A DNA stretch of 64,000 nt from Acinetobacter sp. NIPH 2100 (GCF_000369805.1 NZ_KB850224.1:667924-731923), one strand, 5' to 3'. Shown: positions 48,279 through 58,041, numbered from the stretch's first letter. Numbers and translations are program-made. Notes: a model not told the origin generated them from the letters alone.

Positions 48279-48310
48279 AAAAGAAGTTTCCAAGGAAACT
48301 TCTTTTTTTG
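48279..48310. terminator. Bidirectional terminator after darP
   Basis: AAAAAGAAGTTTCC pairs with GGAAACTTCTTTTT around two bases, and the plus strand continues with T to 48310. It lies between the convergent darP and acyl-CoA ligase genes. Confidence 0.9.
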
Positions 48311-48323
48311 ATTATGAATTTAT

Positions 48324-49958
48324 TCAACTATCCGTCACCCGTTGTTTTGCCCATTCTCTTAAAATAAATTTCTGTAATTTCCCTGTCGAGGTTTTTGGAA
48401 TCTCGGTAATCACCACATCTTTGGGGACTTTAAAGCGTGCGAGTTCTTTTTGGCAATGTGCAATGATTTCCTCTGCCGATGCGGATGCGCCTTGTTTAAG
48501 TTCAATAAAAGCACAGGGCACTTCTTGCCAACGTTGATCAGGTTTTGCCACAACCGCAGCGGTGAGTACAGCCGGATGGCGATAAAGTACATCTTCAACT
48601 TCAAGCGAGGAAATGTTTTCCCCGCCTGAAATAATAATATCTTTGGAGCGATCGGTAATCTTGGCATAACCATCAGGATGACTCACGGCTAAATCACCTG
48701 TATGAAACCAGCCGCCTTTAAACGCCTCTTCTGTGGCCTGAGCATTTTTCAAGTAACCTTTCATCACGATATTGCCACGGAACATGATTTCGCCCATGGT
48801 TTGTCCATCATTGGGTACAGGTTGCATGGTTTCTGGATCGAGCACACGCATGCTGTCTTGTAATGGATAAGGCACGCCTTGGCGTGAGTGGAGTTGAGCT
48901 TGTTCTTGGATAGATAAATCGCTCCAGCCTGCTTGAGAAGCACAGAGTGCAGAAGGGCCGTAGGTTTCAGTCAAACCATAGACATGGTTGACGTTAATAC
49001 CGATATTGCGCATTCCTTCGATGATTGCCACAGGTGGTGCAGCACCGGCGACCATGACTTCGACGTGGTGTTCGTATGCAGATTTTTGCTCTGCTGGAGT
49101 ATTGATCAGCATGGAGAGCACAATCGGTGCGCCACAGAAATAATCAACTTTATATGCTGCGATATATTTGAAAATCAGTACAGGATCGACACGACGCAAA
49201 CAAATGTTGGTGCCACCACTGGCTGCAATTGACCAAGCAAAGCACCAACCATTGCAATGAAATAGGGGGAGTGTCCAAAGGTATACCGCGCGGGGTTTCA
49301 TGCCGCAAGCCAAAATATTGCTGGCTGCATTCAAGTAGGCACCACGGTGATGGTAAACCACACCTTTAGGATTTCCTGTGGTGCCTGAGGTATAGCTGAG
49401 GCTAATCGCATCCCATTCATCTTGAGGAAGCCGCCATTCAAACTCAGGACTGCCTTGGGCGATCCATGCTTCATATTCATATTGGCCAAGTGCAATTTGT
49501 TCACCGTCAAACTCAGAATCAAAGACGTCAATCACAATAATGTCTTGTGGAACAAGCTTGAGCGCTTCCTCTGCAACTTGTCGGAACTCAGGATCGACTA
49601 ACAAGACTTTGGCTTCGGCATGTTCCAGCATAAAGGCAATAGTCTTGGCATCGAGACGAGTATTCAATGTATTCAGTACTGCGCCAGCCATCGGGACTGC
49701 AAAATGCGCTTCAATCATGGCAGGGATGTTGGGTAGCAATACTGAAACGGTATCATTTTTTTGGATACCCAAATTTGTTAATTGATGAGCGAACTGACGG
49801 CAGCGCTGATAGGTTTGTTGCCATGTGATGTGACGTTCGCCATGAATAATTGCGGCTTGATGGGGATAAATATAAGCAGCCCGTTCCAAGTAGCGTAACG
49901 GCGATAAGGCAACAAAATTTGCTGGATTTCTGGGTAACTCATCATATGCACTTACCAT
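48324..49958 (-). CDS. Acyl-CoA synthetase (AMP-forming, fatty-acid type)
   Basis: A 544-residue ANL-family ligase. ATP motif YTSGTTGNPKGVVYHHRG near residue 190, Y/T-LTETYG near 330, TGDLAVSHPDGYAKITDRSKD near 420 and catalytic Lys in PKTSTGKLQKFILRE near 525. The WTLPLFHCNGWCFAWSIAA stretch is typical of medium/long-chain AlkK-like ligases. It activates a fatty acid with ATP and CoA. The start has AAAGGAG 8 bases upstream. It converges on darP and diverges from thrS. The chain length preference is unknown. Confidence 0.9.
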   Translation of the reverse strand: MVSAYDELPRNPANFVALSPLRYLERAAYIYPHQAAIIHGERHITWQQTYQRCRQFAHQLTNLGIQKNDTVSVLLPNIPAMIEAHFAVPMAGAVLNTLNTRLDAKTIAFMLEHAEAKVLLVDPEFRQVAEEALKLVPQDIIVIDVFDSEFDGEQIALGQYEYEAWIAQGSPEFEWRLPQDEWDAISLSYTSGTTGNPKGVVYHHRGAYLNAASNILACGMKPRAVYLWTLPLFHCNGWCFAWSIAASGGTNICLRRVDPVLIFKYIAAYKVDYFCGAPIVLSMLINTPAEQKSAYEHHVEVMVAGAAPPVAIIEGMRNIGINVNHVYGLTETYGPSALCASQAGWSDLSIQEQAQLHSRQGVPYPLQDSMRVLDPETMQPVPNDGQTMGEIMFRGNIVMKGYLKNAQATEEAFKGGWFHTGDLAVSHPDGYAKITDRSKDIIISGGENISSLEVEDVLYRHPAVLTAAVVAKPDQRWQEVPCAFIELKQGASASAEEIIAHCQKELARFKVPKDVVITEIPKTSTGKLQKFILREWAKQRVTDS

Positions 49959-50143
49959 GTGTCTTGCTCCTTTCCTGTTATTTTCATTTATTACTAAGCT
50001 AATCCGACATTGAGTCTAAATCATTTAGGCTTTAGTCGGAGATGAATCTCAACTGATCTTGGGTTTTTCTGGTTCAGAGGTTTCATCCACAGCTAAACCC
50101 GTGTAAAATCTTCGATACTTTTTTATCCGCCGTTTTTTATTTT

Positions 50144-50180
50144 TTGAGGCTTGCCTCAATACATAATCTCGCGGTGATAT
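50144..50180 (+). promoter_or_regulatory. Putative thrS promoter with 16-bp palindrome
   Basis: A palindrome TTGAGGC-TT-GCCTCAA at 50144-50159 overlaps a possible -35, TTGCCT (50151-50156), followed 18 bases later by a -10-like TGATAT (50175-50180). It is 39 bases before the thrS start, whose ribosome-binding site is TAAGGA at about 50207-50212. A regulator bound at the palindrome would block this promoter. By hexamer match only. Confidence 0.4.
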
Positions 50181-50219
50181 GCTCCTTCGTAGAGGGCATC
50201 ACTCCTTAAGGATTTTATT

Positions 50220-52142
50220 ATGCCAATCATTACTTTACCAAATGGTGATCAGAAACAGTTTGATCATCCGATTTCTGTGATGGAACTTGCTCAGAGCATT
50301 GGTCCAGGTCTTGCAAAAAATACTGTTGCGGGCCGTATCAATGATCGCTTGGTGGATGCTTGTGATTTAATCACAGAAGATGCAACAGTTCAGATTATTA
50401 CCCCTAAAGATGAAGAAGGTTTAGAAATCATTCGTCACTCATGTGCGCACTTGGTAGGACATGCCGTTAAGCAATTGTTCCCAGAAGCGAAAATGGTGAT
50501 CGGTCCTGTGATCGAAGAAGGTTTCTACTATGACATCTGGATGCCACGTCCATTTACTTTGGATGATATGGCTGCGGTTGAAGAGCGCATGAAAAAGCTC
50601 ATCGACCAAGACTATGACGTCATTAAAAAGATGACTCCACGTGAAGATGTGATCGCTGAATTCACAGCACGCGGTGAAGAATACAAGTTACGCTTGATTG
50701 CAGACATGCCGAATGAAACTCAAATGGGCTTGTACTACCATCAAGACTATTTGGATATGTGTCGTGGTCCGCACGTACCCAACACTAAATTCTTAAAATC
50801 ATTCAAACTCACTAAAATCTCTGGTGCTTACTGGCGTGGTGATGCGAAGAATGAACAGCTACAACGTATTTATGGTACAGCTTGGGCTGATAAAAAACAG
50901 TTAGCTGCTTATATTAAGCGTATCGAAGAAGCTGAAAAGCGTGACCATCGTAAAATTGGTAAAGCATTAGACTTGTTCCATATGCAAGAAGAAGCACCAG
51001 GTATGGTGTTCTGGCATCCGAATGGTTGGACTATTTACCAAGTGCTTGAACAGTACATGCGTAAAGTTCAGCAAGACAATGGTTACCAAGAAATCAAGAC
51101 ACCACAAATCGTAGACTTTACGCTTTGGGAAAAGTCTGGGCATGCGGCCAACTACGCTGAGAACATGTTTACGACCCATTCTGAAAGTCGTAACTATGCA
51201 GTCAAGCCAATGAACTGCCCATGTCACGTACAGGTCTTTAACCAAGGTTTAAAATCTTACCGTGATTTACCAATTCGCCTCGCTGAGTTTGGTTCTTGTC
51301 ATCGTAATGAACCATCAGGTTCTTTACACGGGATTATGCGTGTTCGTGGCTTTACTCAAGATGATGCACATATCTTCTGTACCAAAGAACAAATTGGTAA
51401 AGAAGTTGCCGACTTTATTAAACTGACTTTAGATGTGTATAAAGATTTTGGCTTTGAAGAAGTGCAAATGAAATTGTCTACACGCCCAGAAAAACGTGTG
51501 GGTGACGATGCACTTTGGGACTTGGCTGAAAAATCTTTAGCAGATGCTTTAGATGATGCTGGCTTGGCTTGGGACCTGCAACCAGGTGAAGGCGCATTCT
51601 ATGGTCCGAAAATTGAATTCTCATTGAAAGACTGCTTAGGCCGTGTATGGCAATGCGGTACAATCCAGTGTGACTTCAACTTACCAATTCGTTTAGATGC
51701 ATCTTATGTCACTGAAGACAATGATCGTGATCAGCCAGTCATGCTTCATCGTGCAATTCTTGGCAGTTTCGAGCGTTTTATTGGTATACTAATTGAACAC
51801 TATGCGGGCTTCATGCCACCATGGCTTACACCAATCCAAGCTTGTGTCATGAATATTACTGATTCACAAGCGGAAGCAAGTGAGCAAGTGGTCGCAAAAC
51901 TCAAAGAAAATGGTCTTCGTGCTATTTCTGACTTGAGAAATGAAAAGATCGGATTTAAGATTCGTGAGCGTACCCTAGAGCGTATTCCTTACCTTCTTGT
52001 TCTCGGTGATCGAGAAGTTGAAGAAGGTACAGTCAATGTGCGTACTCGCTCAGGAAAAAATTTAGGTACTATGTCAGTAGATGCATTTATTGACTTAGTG
52101 AAATCTGCCGTTGCCGAACGTGGCCGGTATATCGTGGAGTAA
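50220..52142 (+). CDS. thrS: Threonyl-tRNA synthetase
   Basis: A 640-residue class II synthetase of the usual length. N-terminal TGS domain at residues 1-61, editing domain with [10 protein letters not shown] near 73, catalytic core with [12 protein letters not shown] near 333 and [22 protein letters not shown] (motif 2), [18 protein letters not shown] (motif 3), then anticodon-binding domain. Zinc ligands fall in MNCPCH and later. Starts the thrS-infC group; the last codons carry the infC ribosome-binding site. Confidence 0.98.
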   Translation: MPIITLPNGDQKQFDHPISVMELAQSIGPGLAKNTVAGRINDRLVDACDLITEDATVQIITPKDEEGLEIIRHSCAHLVGHAVKQLFPEAKMVIGPVIEEGFYYDIWMPRPFTLDDMAAVEERMKKLIDQDYDVIKKMTPREDVIAEFTARGEEYKLRLIADMPNETQMGLYYHQDYLDMCRGPHVPNTKFLKSFKLTKISGAYWRGDAKNEQLQRIYGTAWADKKQLAAYIKRIEEAEKRDHRKIGKALDLFHMQEEAPGMVFWHPNGWTIYQVLEQYMRKVQQDNGYQEIKTPQIVDFTLWEKSGHAANYAENMFTTHSESRNYAVKPMNCPCHVQVFNQGLKSYRDLPIRLAEFGSCHRNEPSGSLHGIMRVRGFTQDDAHIFCTKEQIGKEVADFIKLTLDVYKDFGFEEVQMKLSTRPEKRVGDDALWDLAEKSLADALDDAGLAWDLQPGEGAFYGPKIEFSLKDCLGRVWQCGTIQCDFNLPIRLDASYVTEDNDRDQPVMLHRAILGSFERFIGILIEHYAGFMPPWLTPIQACVMNITDSQAEASEQVVAKLKENGLRAISDLRNEKIGFKIRERTLERIPYLLVLGDREVEEGTVNVRTRSGKNLGTMSVDAFIDLVKSAVAERGRYIVE

Positions 52143-52147
52143 TAAAG

Positions 52148-52699
52148 ATTAAACAGCCTGACCGTAACCAACAACAAGGTGCTAAAAGTAACCGTCCTGC
52201 AATTAACGAAGAGATCCGTGCGAAAGAAGTACGCCTCGTCGCTGCAGATGGAGAACAAAAAGGTGTCGTTTCATTAACTGAAGCGTTGCGTGCTGCTGAA
52301 GAAGCTCATCTTGACTTGGTTGAGATCGTTGCGAATGCAGAACCACCTGTTTGTAAAATCATGGACTACAACAAGCACTTATTTGACTTAAAGCAAAAGC
52401 AAAAAGATGCGAAGAAAAAACAGCATCAAGTGCAAGTGAAAGAAATCAAATTACGTCCTGCAACGGATGTAGGTGATTACCAAATTAAATTGCGTGCAAT
52501 TTTGCGTTTCCTTGAAGAAGGAAACAAGGTGAAAATCACTTTACGATTCCGTGGTCGTGAGATGGCGCATCAACAGCTTGGGTTGGCTCAATTGCAAAAA
52601 ATTGAAGCAGACGTTGCTGAATTTGGCGTGATTGAACAAGCGCCTAAGATGGAAGGTCGTCAAATGGGCATGTTAATTGGTCCGAAAAAGAAAAAGTAA
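52148..52699 (+). CDS. infC: Translation initiation factor IF-3, AUU start
   Basis: A 183-residue IF3 (552 bases with stop). The frame runs from an ATT at 52148, 5 bases after the thrS stop: [20 protein letters not shown] is the usual IF3 N-terminus, and GGAG at 52136-52139 lies 8 bases upstream, inside the thrS end. There is no ATG in frame until much later, so AUU is the initiation codon, as in E. coli, where IF3 represses its own rare start codon. N-domain, helical lysine-rich linker ([14 protein letters not shown]) and C-domain ([17 protein letters not shown]) are all present. A shorter frame from GTG/TTG at 52286 would cut off the N-domain. Confidence 0.95.
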   Translation: MKQPDRNQQQGAKSNRPAINEEIRAKEVRLVAADGEQKGVVSLTEALRAAEEAHLDLVEIVANAEPPVCKIMDYNKHLFDLKQKQKDAKKKQHQVQVKEIKLRPATDVGDYQIKLRAILRFLEEGNKVKITLRFRGREMAHQQLGLAQLQKIEADVAEFGVIEQAPKMEGRQMGMLIGPKKKK

Positions 52700-52710
52700 T
52701 TTTTCTTATA

Positions 52711-52742
52711 AAAAAAGCACCGCACTCAGCGGTGCTTTTTTT
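52711..52742 (+). terminator. Terminator after infC
   Basis: AAAAAAGCACCGC pairs with GCGGTGCTTTTTT around ACTCA, followed by further T. It ends the thrS-infC transcript, so rpmI-rplT cannot be read from it. Confidence 0.93.
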
Positions 52743-52870
52743 ATGTTTAAATACTTATAATCAAATCAGAGTTAAGTGGGTTAAAAATTTCTAAGCGCCG
52801 TCACAACAGATGAAAACCAGATCTGATAGGGTAGATAGATAATGACACTATTTCAAAATAGGAAAAATAC

Positions 52871-53191
52871 ATGTCTACAGTAATAGGTACTCAAGAACTC
52901 TCTGAAATCAATCAAAAAGTTGTACAAGAAGGTGAAGTGCTTCCACAAGTTAAACTGAAAGATGGCAGCCGCGTACAAACGGGTACTGTCGTGACCATGC
53001 TGCATAATATTAATTTATATAACGCAGGCGTTCGGGGTACGGTTGAAGAGGAATTGATCCTCGCTGTGCCAACCTTATTTAAAGTGGGTATGTTTGATTT
53101 GTTCTCTGTGGGAGAGTGGATCAATGGCAGTAATGCGGGGCGTAAATTTGTTGGAGAGAAAGCTAAGGAGTTCTTGGATAATCAAGCTTAA
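52871..53191 (+). CDS. Small conserved-type protein of unknown function
   Basis: A 106-residue soluble protein, acidic, no Cys, no signal peptide. LPQVKLKDGSRVQTGTVVTM near residue 25 and EEELILAVPTLFKVGMFDLF in the middle; the last part is helical (GRKFVGEKAKEFLDNQ). I do not recognise the fold. It lies alone between infC and a GST gene, with its own 130-base upstream gap. First of the accessory genes that split infC from rpmI. Confidence 0.65.
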   Translation: MSTVIGTQELSEINQKVVQEGEVLPQVKLKDGSRVQTGTVVTMLHNINLYNAGVRGTVEEELILAVPTLFKVGMFDLFSVGEWINGSNAGRKFVGEKAKEFLDNQA

Positions 53192-53318
53192 ATCTTTGCA
53201 ACATTGTCTTTGAAAACACCGCTTTATTGTTTCTTTTCGTGCTTGTCTACTGATCAATAAGTAGGAAATGTGCTATAACGCAACAACAGTCAAGATAACG
53301 ATGAATAGGATAATATAA

Positions 53319-53939
53319 ATGATTGACTTATATTATTGGGGCACACCCAATGGCCATAAAATAACAATCGCCTTAGAAGAAATGGGGCTTGAGTATCAGA
53401 TTTTCCCCATCAATATTTTGGAAAATGATCAGTTCCAACCCGATTTTTTAAAAATCTCTCCAAATAATAAAATTCCAGCGATTGTTGATCAAAATGGCCC
53501 ACGTGGTGAACCGATTTCAGTATTTGAGTCAGGTGCGATCTTACAATACTTAGGCCGAAAAACAGGTTTGTTCTATCCAAGCGATGAGCAAGAAAGAGTT
53601 GAGGTTGAACAATGGTTGATGTGGCAAATGGGTGGTTTTGGTCCAATGCTTGGACAAAATCACCATTTTAATAAGTTTGCCGCTGAACGTATTCCCTATG
53701 CGATTGATCGTTATGTGAATGAAACCAAGCGTTTGTATGGTGTTTTAAATAAACAGTTGATTGGTCAGAAGTTTGTCGCAGGTGAATATTCAATTGCGGA
53801 TATGGCGATCTTACCTTGGGCATTGCGTTATGAATGGCAGGGCATTCAGCTTGAAGACTATCCTTATGTGAAAGATTACATCGAACGCTTAACCGCTCGT
53901 CCTGCGATACAAAAAGCCTTGTCCATAAAAGTTGGATGA
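53319..53939 (+). CDS. Glutathione S-transferase family protein (YfcG/GstB-like)
   Basis: A 206-residue GST. Thioredoxin-like N-domain: YYWGTPNGHKITIALEEMGL, with TPNGxK in place of a Cys-Pro active site, IPAIVDQNG with the cis-Pro and ESGAILQYL (glutathione gamma-Glu site). C-domain: MGGFGPMLGQNHHFNKFA and YSIADMAILPWALRYEW. This is the disulfide-bond reductase type (Nu class; YfcG/YghU). Likely a glutathione-dependent reductase or peroxidase. The stop overlaps the start of the next gene (ATGA). Confidence 0.9.
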   Translation: MIDLYYWGTPNGHKITIALEEMGLEYQIFPINILENDQFQPDFLKISPNNKIPAIVDQNGPRGEPISVFESGAILQYLGRKTGLFYPSDEQERVEVEQWLMWQMGGFGPMLGQNHHFNKFAAERIPYAIDRYVNETKRLYGVLNKQLIGQKFVAGEYSIADMAILPWALRYEWQGIQLEDYPYVKDYIERLTARPAIQKALSIKVG

Positions 53940-54379
53940 ATCAGGACATTGGAAGGTACAGCTATTTAAAGCATTGGGCAATTGCGATGGGTTTGTTGTT
54001 GCTTACAGCAAGCCTTTGCGCTCAGCTGCAAAAGCTCTATTCAGAGAGTCATTTAGCGATCTTGGTTTTTGCTTTTATTACTATTTTAGGGATTTTATTT
54101 TCTACACTCTTTGCTTGGCTGCAGGTGGAAACCAAAAATTCATATTGTAGTAGCTGGTTTTTTACTGGCTTTTTAAGTTTATCATTGGTGTTATGTAGCT
54201 ATCTTGATCATAGGGTGTCGATTGACTTAGCCACCGTTACAGATGTAAACATCCAACTTAGTTTGTATCAAAGAGTTGTAACGTCAGACCTTACATTTTG
54301 GATAGCGTTTGTTTTTCCATTCATTTTTTCAGTTATGTATTTTTCTATTCGATCCAAGGTCGCGAAAACGAAGAAATAA
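53936..54379 (+). CDS. Predicted membrane protein, translationally coupled to the GST gene
   Basis: A 147-residue integral membrane protein with four hydrophobic segments: HWAIAMGLLLLTASLC, AILVFAFITILGILFSTLF, WFFTGFLSLSLVLCS and FWIAFVFPFIFSVMYFS, ending in a basic tail KVAKTKK. I do not recognise a family. The overlap with the GST stop (ATGA) implies they are translated together. A longer unrelated frame at 53932-54150 over the same bases is not used. Confidence 0.7.
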   Translation: MNQDIGRYSYLKHWAIAMGLLLLTASLCAQLQKLYSESHLAILVFAFITILGILFSTLFAWLQVETKNSYCSSWFFTGFLSLSLVLCSYLDHRVSIDLATVTDVNIQLSLYQRVVTSDLTFWIAFVFPFIFSVMYFSIRSKVAKTKK

Positions 54380-54499
54380 TCTGTGCTAAAACCATTCTTT
54401 TAGCCGTGTAAGCATGACTATTTTATAATTGTGTAATTTTTCATCTTGTCTTGCTGCGATCAAGATAGGATGATTTAAGTTCATCAAAGATAAAGCATC

Positions 54500-55351
54500 A
54501 TGCAATCCAAAACTTCTACACGCTATTTAACCAAGCTTGGTTTTGAAGGCGATTTCTCTCCAACCTTGGCTAATTTAAAAAGCTTGTTAAGCCTTCATGT
54601 GCAAACCATTCCTTTTGGTAATTTTTCCTCTTTTTTAGGGGATGAGGTTTCATTAGAGCAAGATCAACTTGTCCAAAAATTATTGATTGAAAATCGTGAA
54701 GCTTACTGTTTAGAACACAGTACCTTCACCAGAATTGTCCTAACAGAACTGGGGTATGAGGCGTATAACGTACTTGGTCGGGTGTACTATCAAAGCACAC
54801 CGACAACATCTCCAGTTCGTACGCACTTAGTGACCTTGGTCCGTATTGAGCAGCAATTATTTTTATACGATCCTGGCTTTGGAGGCATGACTCCAACCAC
54901 GATTGTGTCTCTGAATAATATTGGTGAGACACAGTCGACTCCATTGGAAGATTTTAGATTCGTTGATGTGGCACAGTGTGATTTAGATAGCGCGGCGCTG
55001 ACAGAAATGAAATATATGCTGCAAGCTTGTATTCATGATGAATGGGTAAATATCTATGCGATTAACCCCGAACAGCAGATTGCAACGGCTGATGCCTTGA
55101 TTGCCAATTGGTATATTTCAACATCGCCCGAATCATTATTTACCCAGTATTTAATGTTATCTACTGCCAATGCAGAAATGCGAATTACCTTAAAAGATCG
55201 AGTACTCCGAACGCACGGCAAGGGGCGATCTGATAAACAGGTTTTATCTAGCTTTGATGATTTTGAACATACGATTAAAGCTGTTTTTCGGATTGATATT
55301 TCGCAACAAAAGCTTAAAGCGGTTTGGGCAAAATTGGCCTTGAATCCATAA
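54500..55351 (+). CDS. Arylamine N-acetyltransferase
   Basis: A 283-residue NAT. The catalytic triad is complete and in the family order: Cys70 (REAYCLEHS), His109 (RTHLVTLV) and Asp124 (YDPGFGG). It acetylates arylamines, hydrazines or related compounds from acetyl-CoA. The usual RGGYC around the Cys is EAYC here, so it is a diverged member; the substrate may not be an arylamine. The gene has its own upstream gap and no clear operon partner. Confidence 0.88.
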   Translation: MQSKTSTRYLTKLGFEGDFSPTLANLKSLLSLHVQTIPFGNFSSFLGDEVSLEQDQLVQKLLIENREAYCLEHSTFTRIVLTELGYEAYNVLGRVYYQSTPTTSPVRTHLVTLVRIEQQLFLYDPGFGGMTPTTIVSLNNIGETQSTPLEDFRFVDVAQCDLDSAALTEMKYMLQACIHDEWVNIYAINPEQQIATADALIANWYISTSPESLFTQYLMLSTANAEMRITLKDRVLRTHGKGRSDKQVLSSFDDFEHTIKAVFRIDISQQKLKAVWAKLALNP

Positions 55352-55415
55352 GGTTCACACGATATTGTCTGCTCTGGATGGTATATTGTCCCGTTTTGAG
55401 TGAATCCTTGAATTA

Positions 55416-55841
55416 ATGTCTTATTTTTTATTATTTCTCTCGGCCTTTGGTGCTGCGACCTTATTACCGTTACAGTCTGAAGCGGTATTAATGACGCTGT
55501 TGATACAAGGGCTTTCCAATCCTTTTTACCTGATCATTGTTGCGACGGTAGGTAATGTATTGGGCTCCTGTGTGAATTGGTGGCTAGGATTAAAAATTGA
55601 ACACTTTAAAAATAAAAAGTGGTTTCCTGTTTCAGCTCAGCGGTTAGAACAGGCACAACAGATTTATCATAAATATGGTTTCTATTCGTTGTTGCTCAGT
55701 TGGACCCCCGTGATTGGTGATCCGATCACATTGATTGCAGGGTTGATGAAGGAGAACTTTTGGCGATTCTTATTGATTGTCACCATCGCCAAAGCTGGTC
55801 GCTATTTAACGTTGTATGCTTTATATCTTGGTCTCTTTTAA
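55416..55841 (+). CDS. DedA/YqaA-type membrane protein
   Basis: A 141-residue membrane protein with about four helices. LLPLQSEAVLMTLLIQG near residue 17 and NVLGSCVNWWLGLKI, with a cytoplasmic stretch (RLEQAQQIYHKYGFYSLLLSW) and PVIGDPITLIAGLMKENFWRF. The E/GxxxNWWLG and PxxGDPxTLxAG elements place it in the YqaA branch of the VTT/DedA family, lipid scramblase or transport related. Role here is unknown. Convergent with an MFS gene across a shared terminator. Confidence 0.87.
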   Translation: MSYFLLFLSAFGAATLLPLQSEAVLMTLLIQGLSNPFYLIIVATVGNVLGSCVNWWLGLKIEHFKNKKWFPVSAQRLEQAQQIYHKYGFYSLLLSWTPVIGDPITLIAGLMKENFWRFLLIVTIAKAGRYLTLYALYLGLF

Positions 55842-55843
55842 TG

Positions 55844-55874
55844 AGAAAGGGAAAGATGCTTTTCTTTCCCTTTT
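55844..55874. terminator. Bidirectional terminator between YqaA-type and MFS genes
   Basis: Ten-base perfect arms AAAGGGAAAG and CTTTCCCTTT with 8-base loop, flanked by A and T runs; it sits 3 bases after one stop and 3 bases before the other. Confidence 0.85.
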
Positions 55875-55876
55875 AT

Positions 55877-57130
55877 TTAGTGATCTGAACCCTTGGTAAT
55901 ATCAACTTTGAATAAGTCATTGGTTTTAAACCAGCAATAACTCACTACGGCAAGTGTCATACAACCGCCAAGAATAGTTGCAGTGATTGTGCCGAGGTAT
56001 TTGGCAGCGAGACCTGACTCAAAAGCGCCGAGTTCATTGCTCGACGAAACGAACATACCGTTGACCGCTGCAACACGACCTCGCATATTTTCTGGCGGGA
56101 AAATCTGTAATACGGTTTGGCGAACGACCACGGAAATACTATCGCAGGCACCAGTCATCGCGAGTGCGAATAGAGATAGCCACATATGGTTTGAGAAAGC
56201 AAAGAGGATAGTGAAGAGACCAAAGCCAGCAACGGCCAATAACATATTCCGCCAAGCATGTTGCATCGGTGGGAATTTGGTGAGCGCAATCATGGTAATG
56301 AGGGCACCAATGGATGGCGCAGCACGTAAATAGCCAAGGCCTTCAGGACCGACTTTTAAAATTTCTTCGGCAAAAATTGGCAATAACGCAATCACACCAC
56401 CAAAGAGTACCGAGACCAGATCGAGCGAAATCGCCCATAAAACGATTTTAGTTTTCCAGATAAAGCGGAAACCATCGGTCAGGCTTTGTAGTGCATTCTC
56501 CGTTTCCATTTTCGGGAAAGTACGTTTCTGCAAACGTGTAATTAATAGAAAGCAGGTGGCCAATAAAGCCGTAACCGCAAATAAGCTGGTTTCACGTCCC
56601 AGAAAAGCCAACATAAAACCACCGAGCATTGGGCCAATGATCACACCACTTTGCCAGCCAATTGTGGTCCATGTTGCACCGTTAGCATAAAGTTCACGTG
56701 GAATCAGAAAGGGTTTGAGTGAGGTTGCAGATGGATTATAGAAGCCTCGGATGGTACCTAAAGCAAAAATGACGGCATAGATGCCCCAAGAAAGGGTGCT
56801 AATTCCAATTTTTTCTAAGCCATGTAAATGAAACAGCGCCCACAGAATTAACGGTAAAGGAATCGAAAAGAATAAGCAGATTTTCATGATGGTCTGCTTA
56901 TTCAGTTTATCTGCGAAATAACCGCCCCATAACGAAAGTGTGATAAATGGGATGGCTTCTGCCAAGCCAATGAAACCTAAGGTGAGGGGGTCGCGGGTGA
57001 TTTGATAGAGTGAATAGGCAACGATAATTTCCTGAATCAAAATTGCCAGTGTTAAGCAGAATTGATTGATTGTAACGATAGAGAAATCCCGATACCGCAA
57101 TGCAGCAAATGCATCATGTTGTATAGTCAT
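55877..57130 (-). CDS. MFS transporter, EntS-like
   Basis: A 417-residue transporter with about twelve helices. FAALRYRDFSIVTINQF at the start and GGYFADKLNKQTIMKICL (A-motif) near residue 70, and DSISVVVRQTVLQIFPPENM with MRGRVAAVNGMF near 350. These are features of the MFS_3/enterobactin-exporter group. The substrate is unknown; no siderophore synthesis genes adjoin. Good ATG at 57130. Confidence 0.87.
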   Translation of the reverse strand: MTIQHDAFAALRYRDFSIVTINQFCLTLAILIQEIIVAYSLYQITRDPLTLGFIGLAEAIPFITLSLWGGYFADKLNKQTIMKICLFFSIPLPLILWALFHLHGLEKIGISTLSWGIYAVIFALGTIRGFYNPSATSLKPFLIPRELYANGATWTTIGWQSGVIIGPMLGGFMLAFLGRETSLFAVTALLATCFLLITRLQKRTFPKMETENALQSLTDGFRFIWKTKIVLWAISLDLVSVLFGGVIALLPIFAEEILKVGPEGLGYLRAAPSIGALITMIALTKFPPMQHAWRNMLLAVAGFGLFTILFAFSNHMWLSLFALAMTGACDSISVVVRQTVLQIFPPENMRGRVAAVNGMFVSSSNELGAFESGLAAKYLGTITATILGGCMTLAVVSYCWFKTNDLFKVDITKGSDH

Positions 57131-57367
57131 ATTCTTTTGAATTTAAGAGCTTGTACTTATTATAGGTGTTAATTTTATGGATGTTTCTCGTAATTTGAGA
57201 ATTGGTTATAGAAAATAACGTTTATATAAAATAGATGATTTACTGTCAAAAAATGAGCATTTTACTTTTGTTTTAGCTTGCTATGCTTTAGAATACTGGC
57301 TCCCTTACCTGCAGGTCGTTTTTGCAATGGTGCAAACGTTCCGAACAGGTGTTCAAAAGAGGTTGTT
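57131..57367. promoter_or_regulatory. Control region and leader of rpmI-rplT
   Basis: A 237-base gap. The 5' part holds AT-rich promoter-like sequence (TTGTTT near 57268 and TATGCT at 57282-57287, poor spacing). The leader from about 57300 is GC-rich: a palindrome ACCTGCAGGT near 57307, then an imperfect hairpin CGTTTTTGCA-ATGG-TGCAAACG. The genes for L35 and L20 are commonly autoregulated by L20 binding such leader structures; here this is by analogy. Confidence 0.45.
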
Positions 57368-57562
57368 ATGCCTAAGATGAAAACTCGCCGTGGTGCAGCT
57401 AAACGCTTCAAAGCGACTGCAAACGGTTTTAAGCGCAAACAAGCGTTCAAGCGCCACATTTTGACCAAAAAATCTGCTAAGCGTATCCGTCAATTGCGCG
57501 GCTGTGTAATGGTTCACGTAAGTGACGTTGCATCAGTTCGTCGTATGTGCCCATACATCTAA
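57368..57562 (+). CDS. rpmI: 50S ribosomal protein L35
   Basis: A 64-residue very basic protein ([17 protein letters not shown] at the start, [20 protein letters not shown], ending in VRRMCPYI). It fits L35 length exactly. The ATG at 57368 is the standard start; the frame extending upstream to 57278 is not coding. Operon with rplT, 11-base gap. In this genome it starts its own transcript, since infC ends at a terminator 4.6 kb to the left. Confidence 0.97.
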   Translation: MPKMKTRRGAAKRFKATANGFKRKQAFKRHILTKKSAKRIRQLRGCVMVHVSDVASVRRMCPYI

Positions 57563-57573
57563 GGAGATTATAA

Positions 57574-57933
57574 ATGGCTCGTGTAAAACGTGGTGTAGTG
57601 GCTCATCGTCGTCACAAAAAAATTCTTGCTCGCGCTAAAGGTTACTATGGTGCTCGTTCACGCGTTTATCGCGTAGCGTTCCAAGCGGTAATCAAAGCTG
57701 GTCAATACGCTTACCGTGACCGCCGTCAGAAGAAACGTCAATTCCGTGCTTTATGGATTGCGCGTATCAATGCTGGTGCTCGTCTTAACGGTTTGTCTTA
57801 CAGCCGTATGATCGATGGCTTGAAAAAAGCTCAAGTGATCATCGACCGTCGCGTATTAGCTGACATCGCTATGCATGATGCAGTTGCATTTGCTGCTTTA
57901 GCTGAAAAAGCTAAAGGCGCATTAGCTGCATAA
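57574..57933 (+). CDS. rplT: 50S ribosomal protein L20
   Basis: A 119-residue protein; [20 protein letters not shown] opening, then the [20 protein letters not shown] segment that binds 23S rRNA and can bind its own mRNA for autoregulation. AAGGAG precedes the start. Terminator follows. Confidence 0.98.
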   Translation: MARVKRGVVAHRRHKKILARAKGYYGARSRVYRVAFQAVIKAGQYAYRDRRQKKRQFRALWIARINAGARLNGLSYSRMIDGLKKAQVIIDRRVLADIAMHDAVAFAALAEKAKGALAA

Positions 57934-57945
57934 GCTTAGAGATTC

Positions 57946-57975
57946 AAAGAAGGCCGCTTTTTAGCGGTCTTTTTT
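57946..57975 (+). terminator. Terminator after rplT
   Basis: AAAGAAGGCCGCT pairs with AGCGGTCTTTTTT (two G-T pairs) around four T, and is followed by ATTTTTC. It ends the rpmI-rplT operon before the leftward paralogue gene. Confidence 0.85.
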
Positions 57976-58041
57976 ATTTTTCCCTATTACTAGGGACAGG
58001 AGTTTACTACGGTCGTGAGTGGTTGATAGAAGCTTAGTAAG

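Noticed and set aside
53932..54150. 72-codon frame overlapping the GST end
   Set aside because: It overlaps the four-helix membrane protein in another frame; that protein has the longer frame, the ATGA coupling and proper membrane segments.
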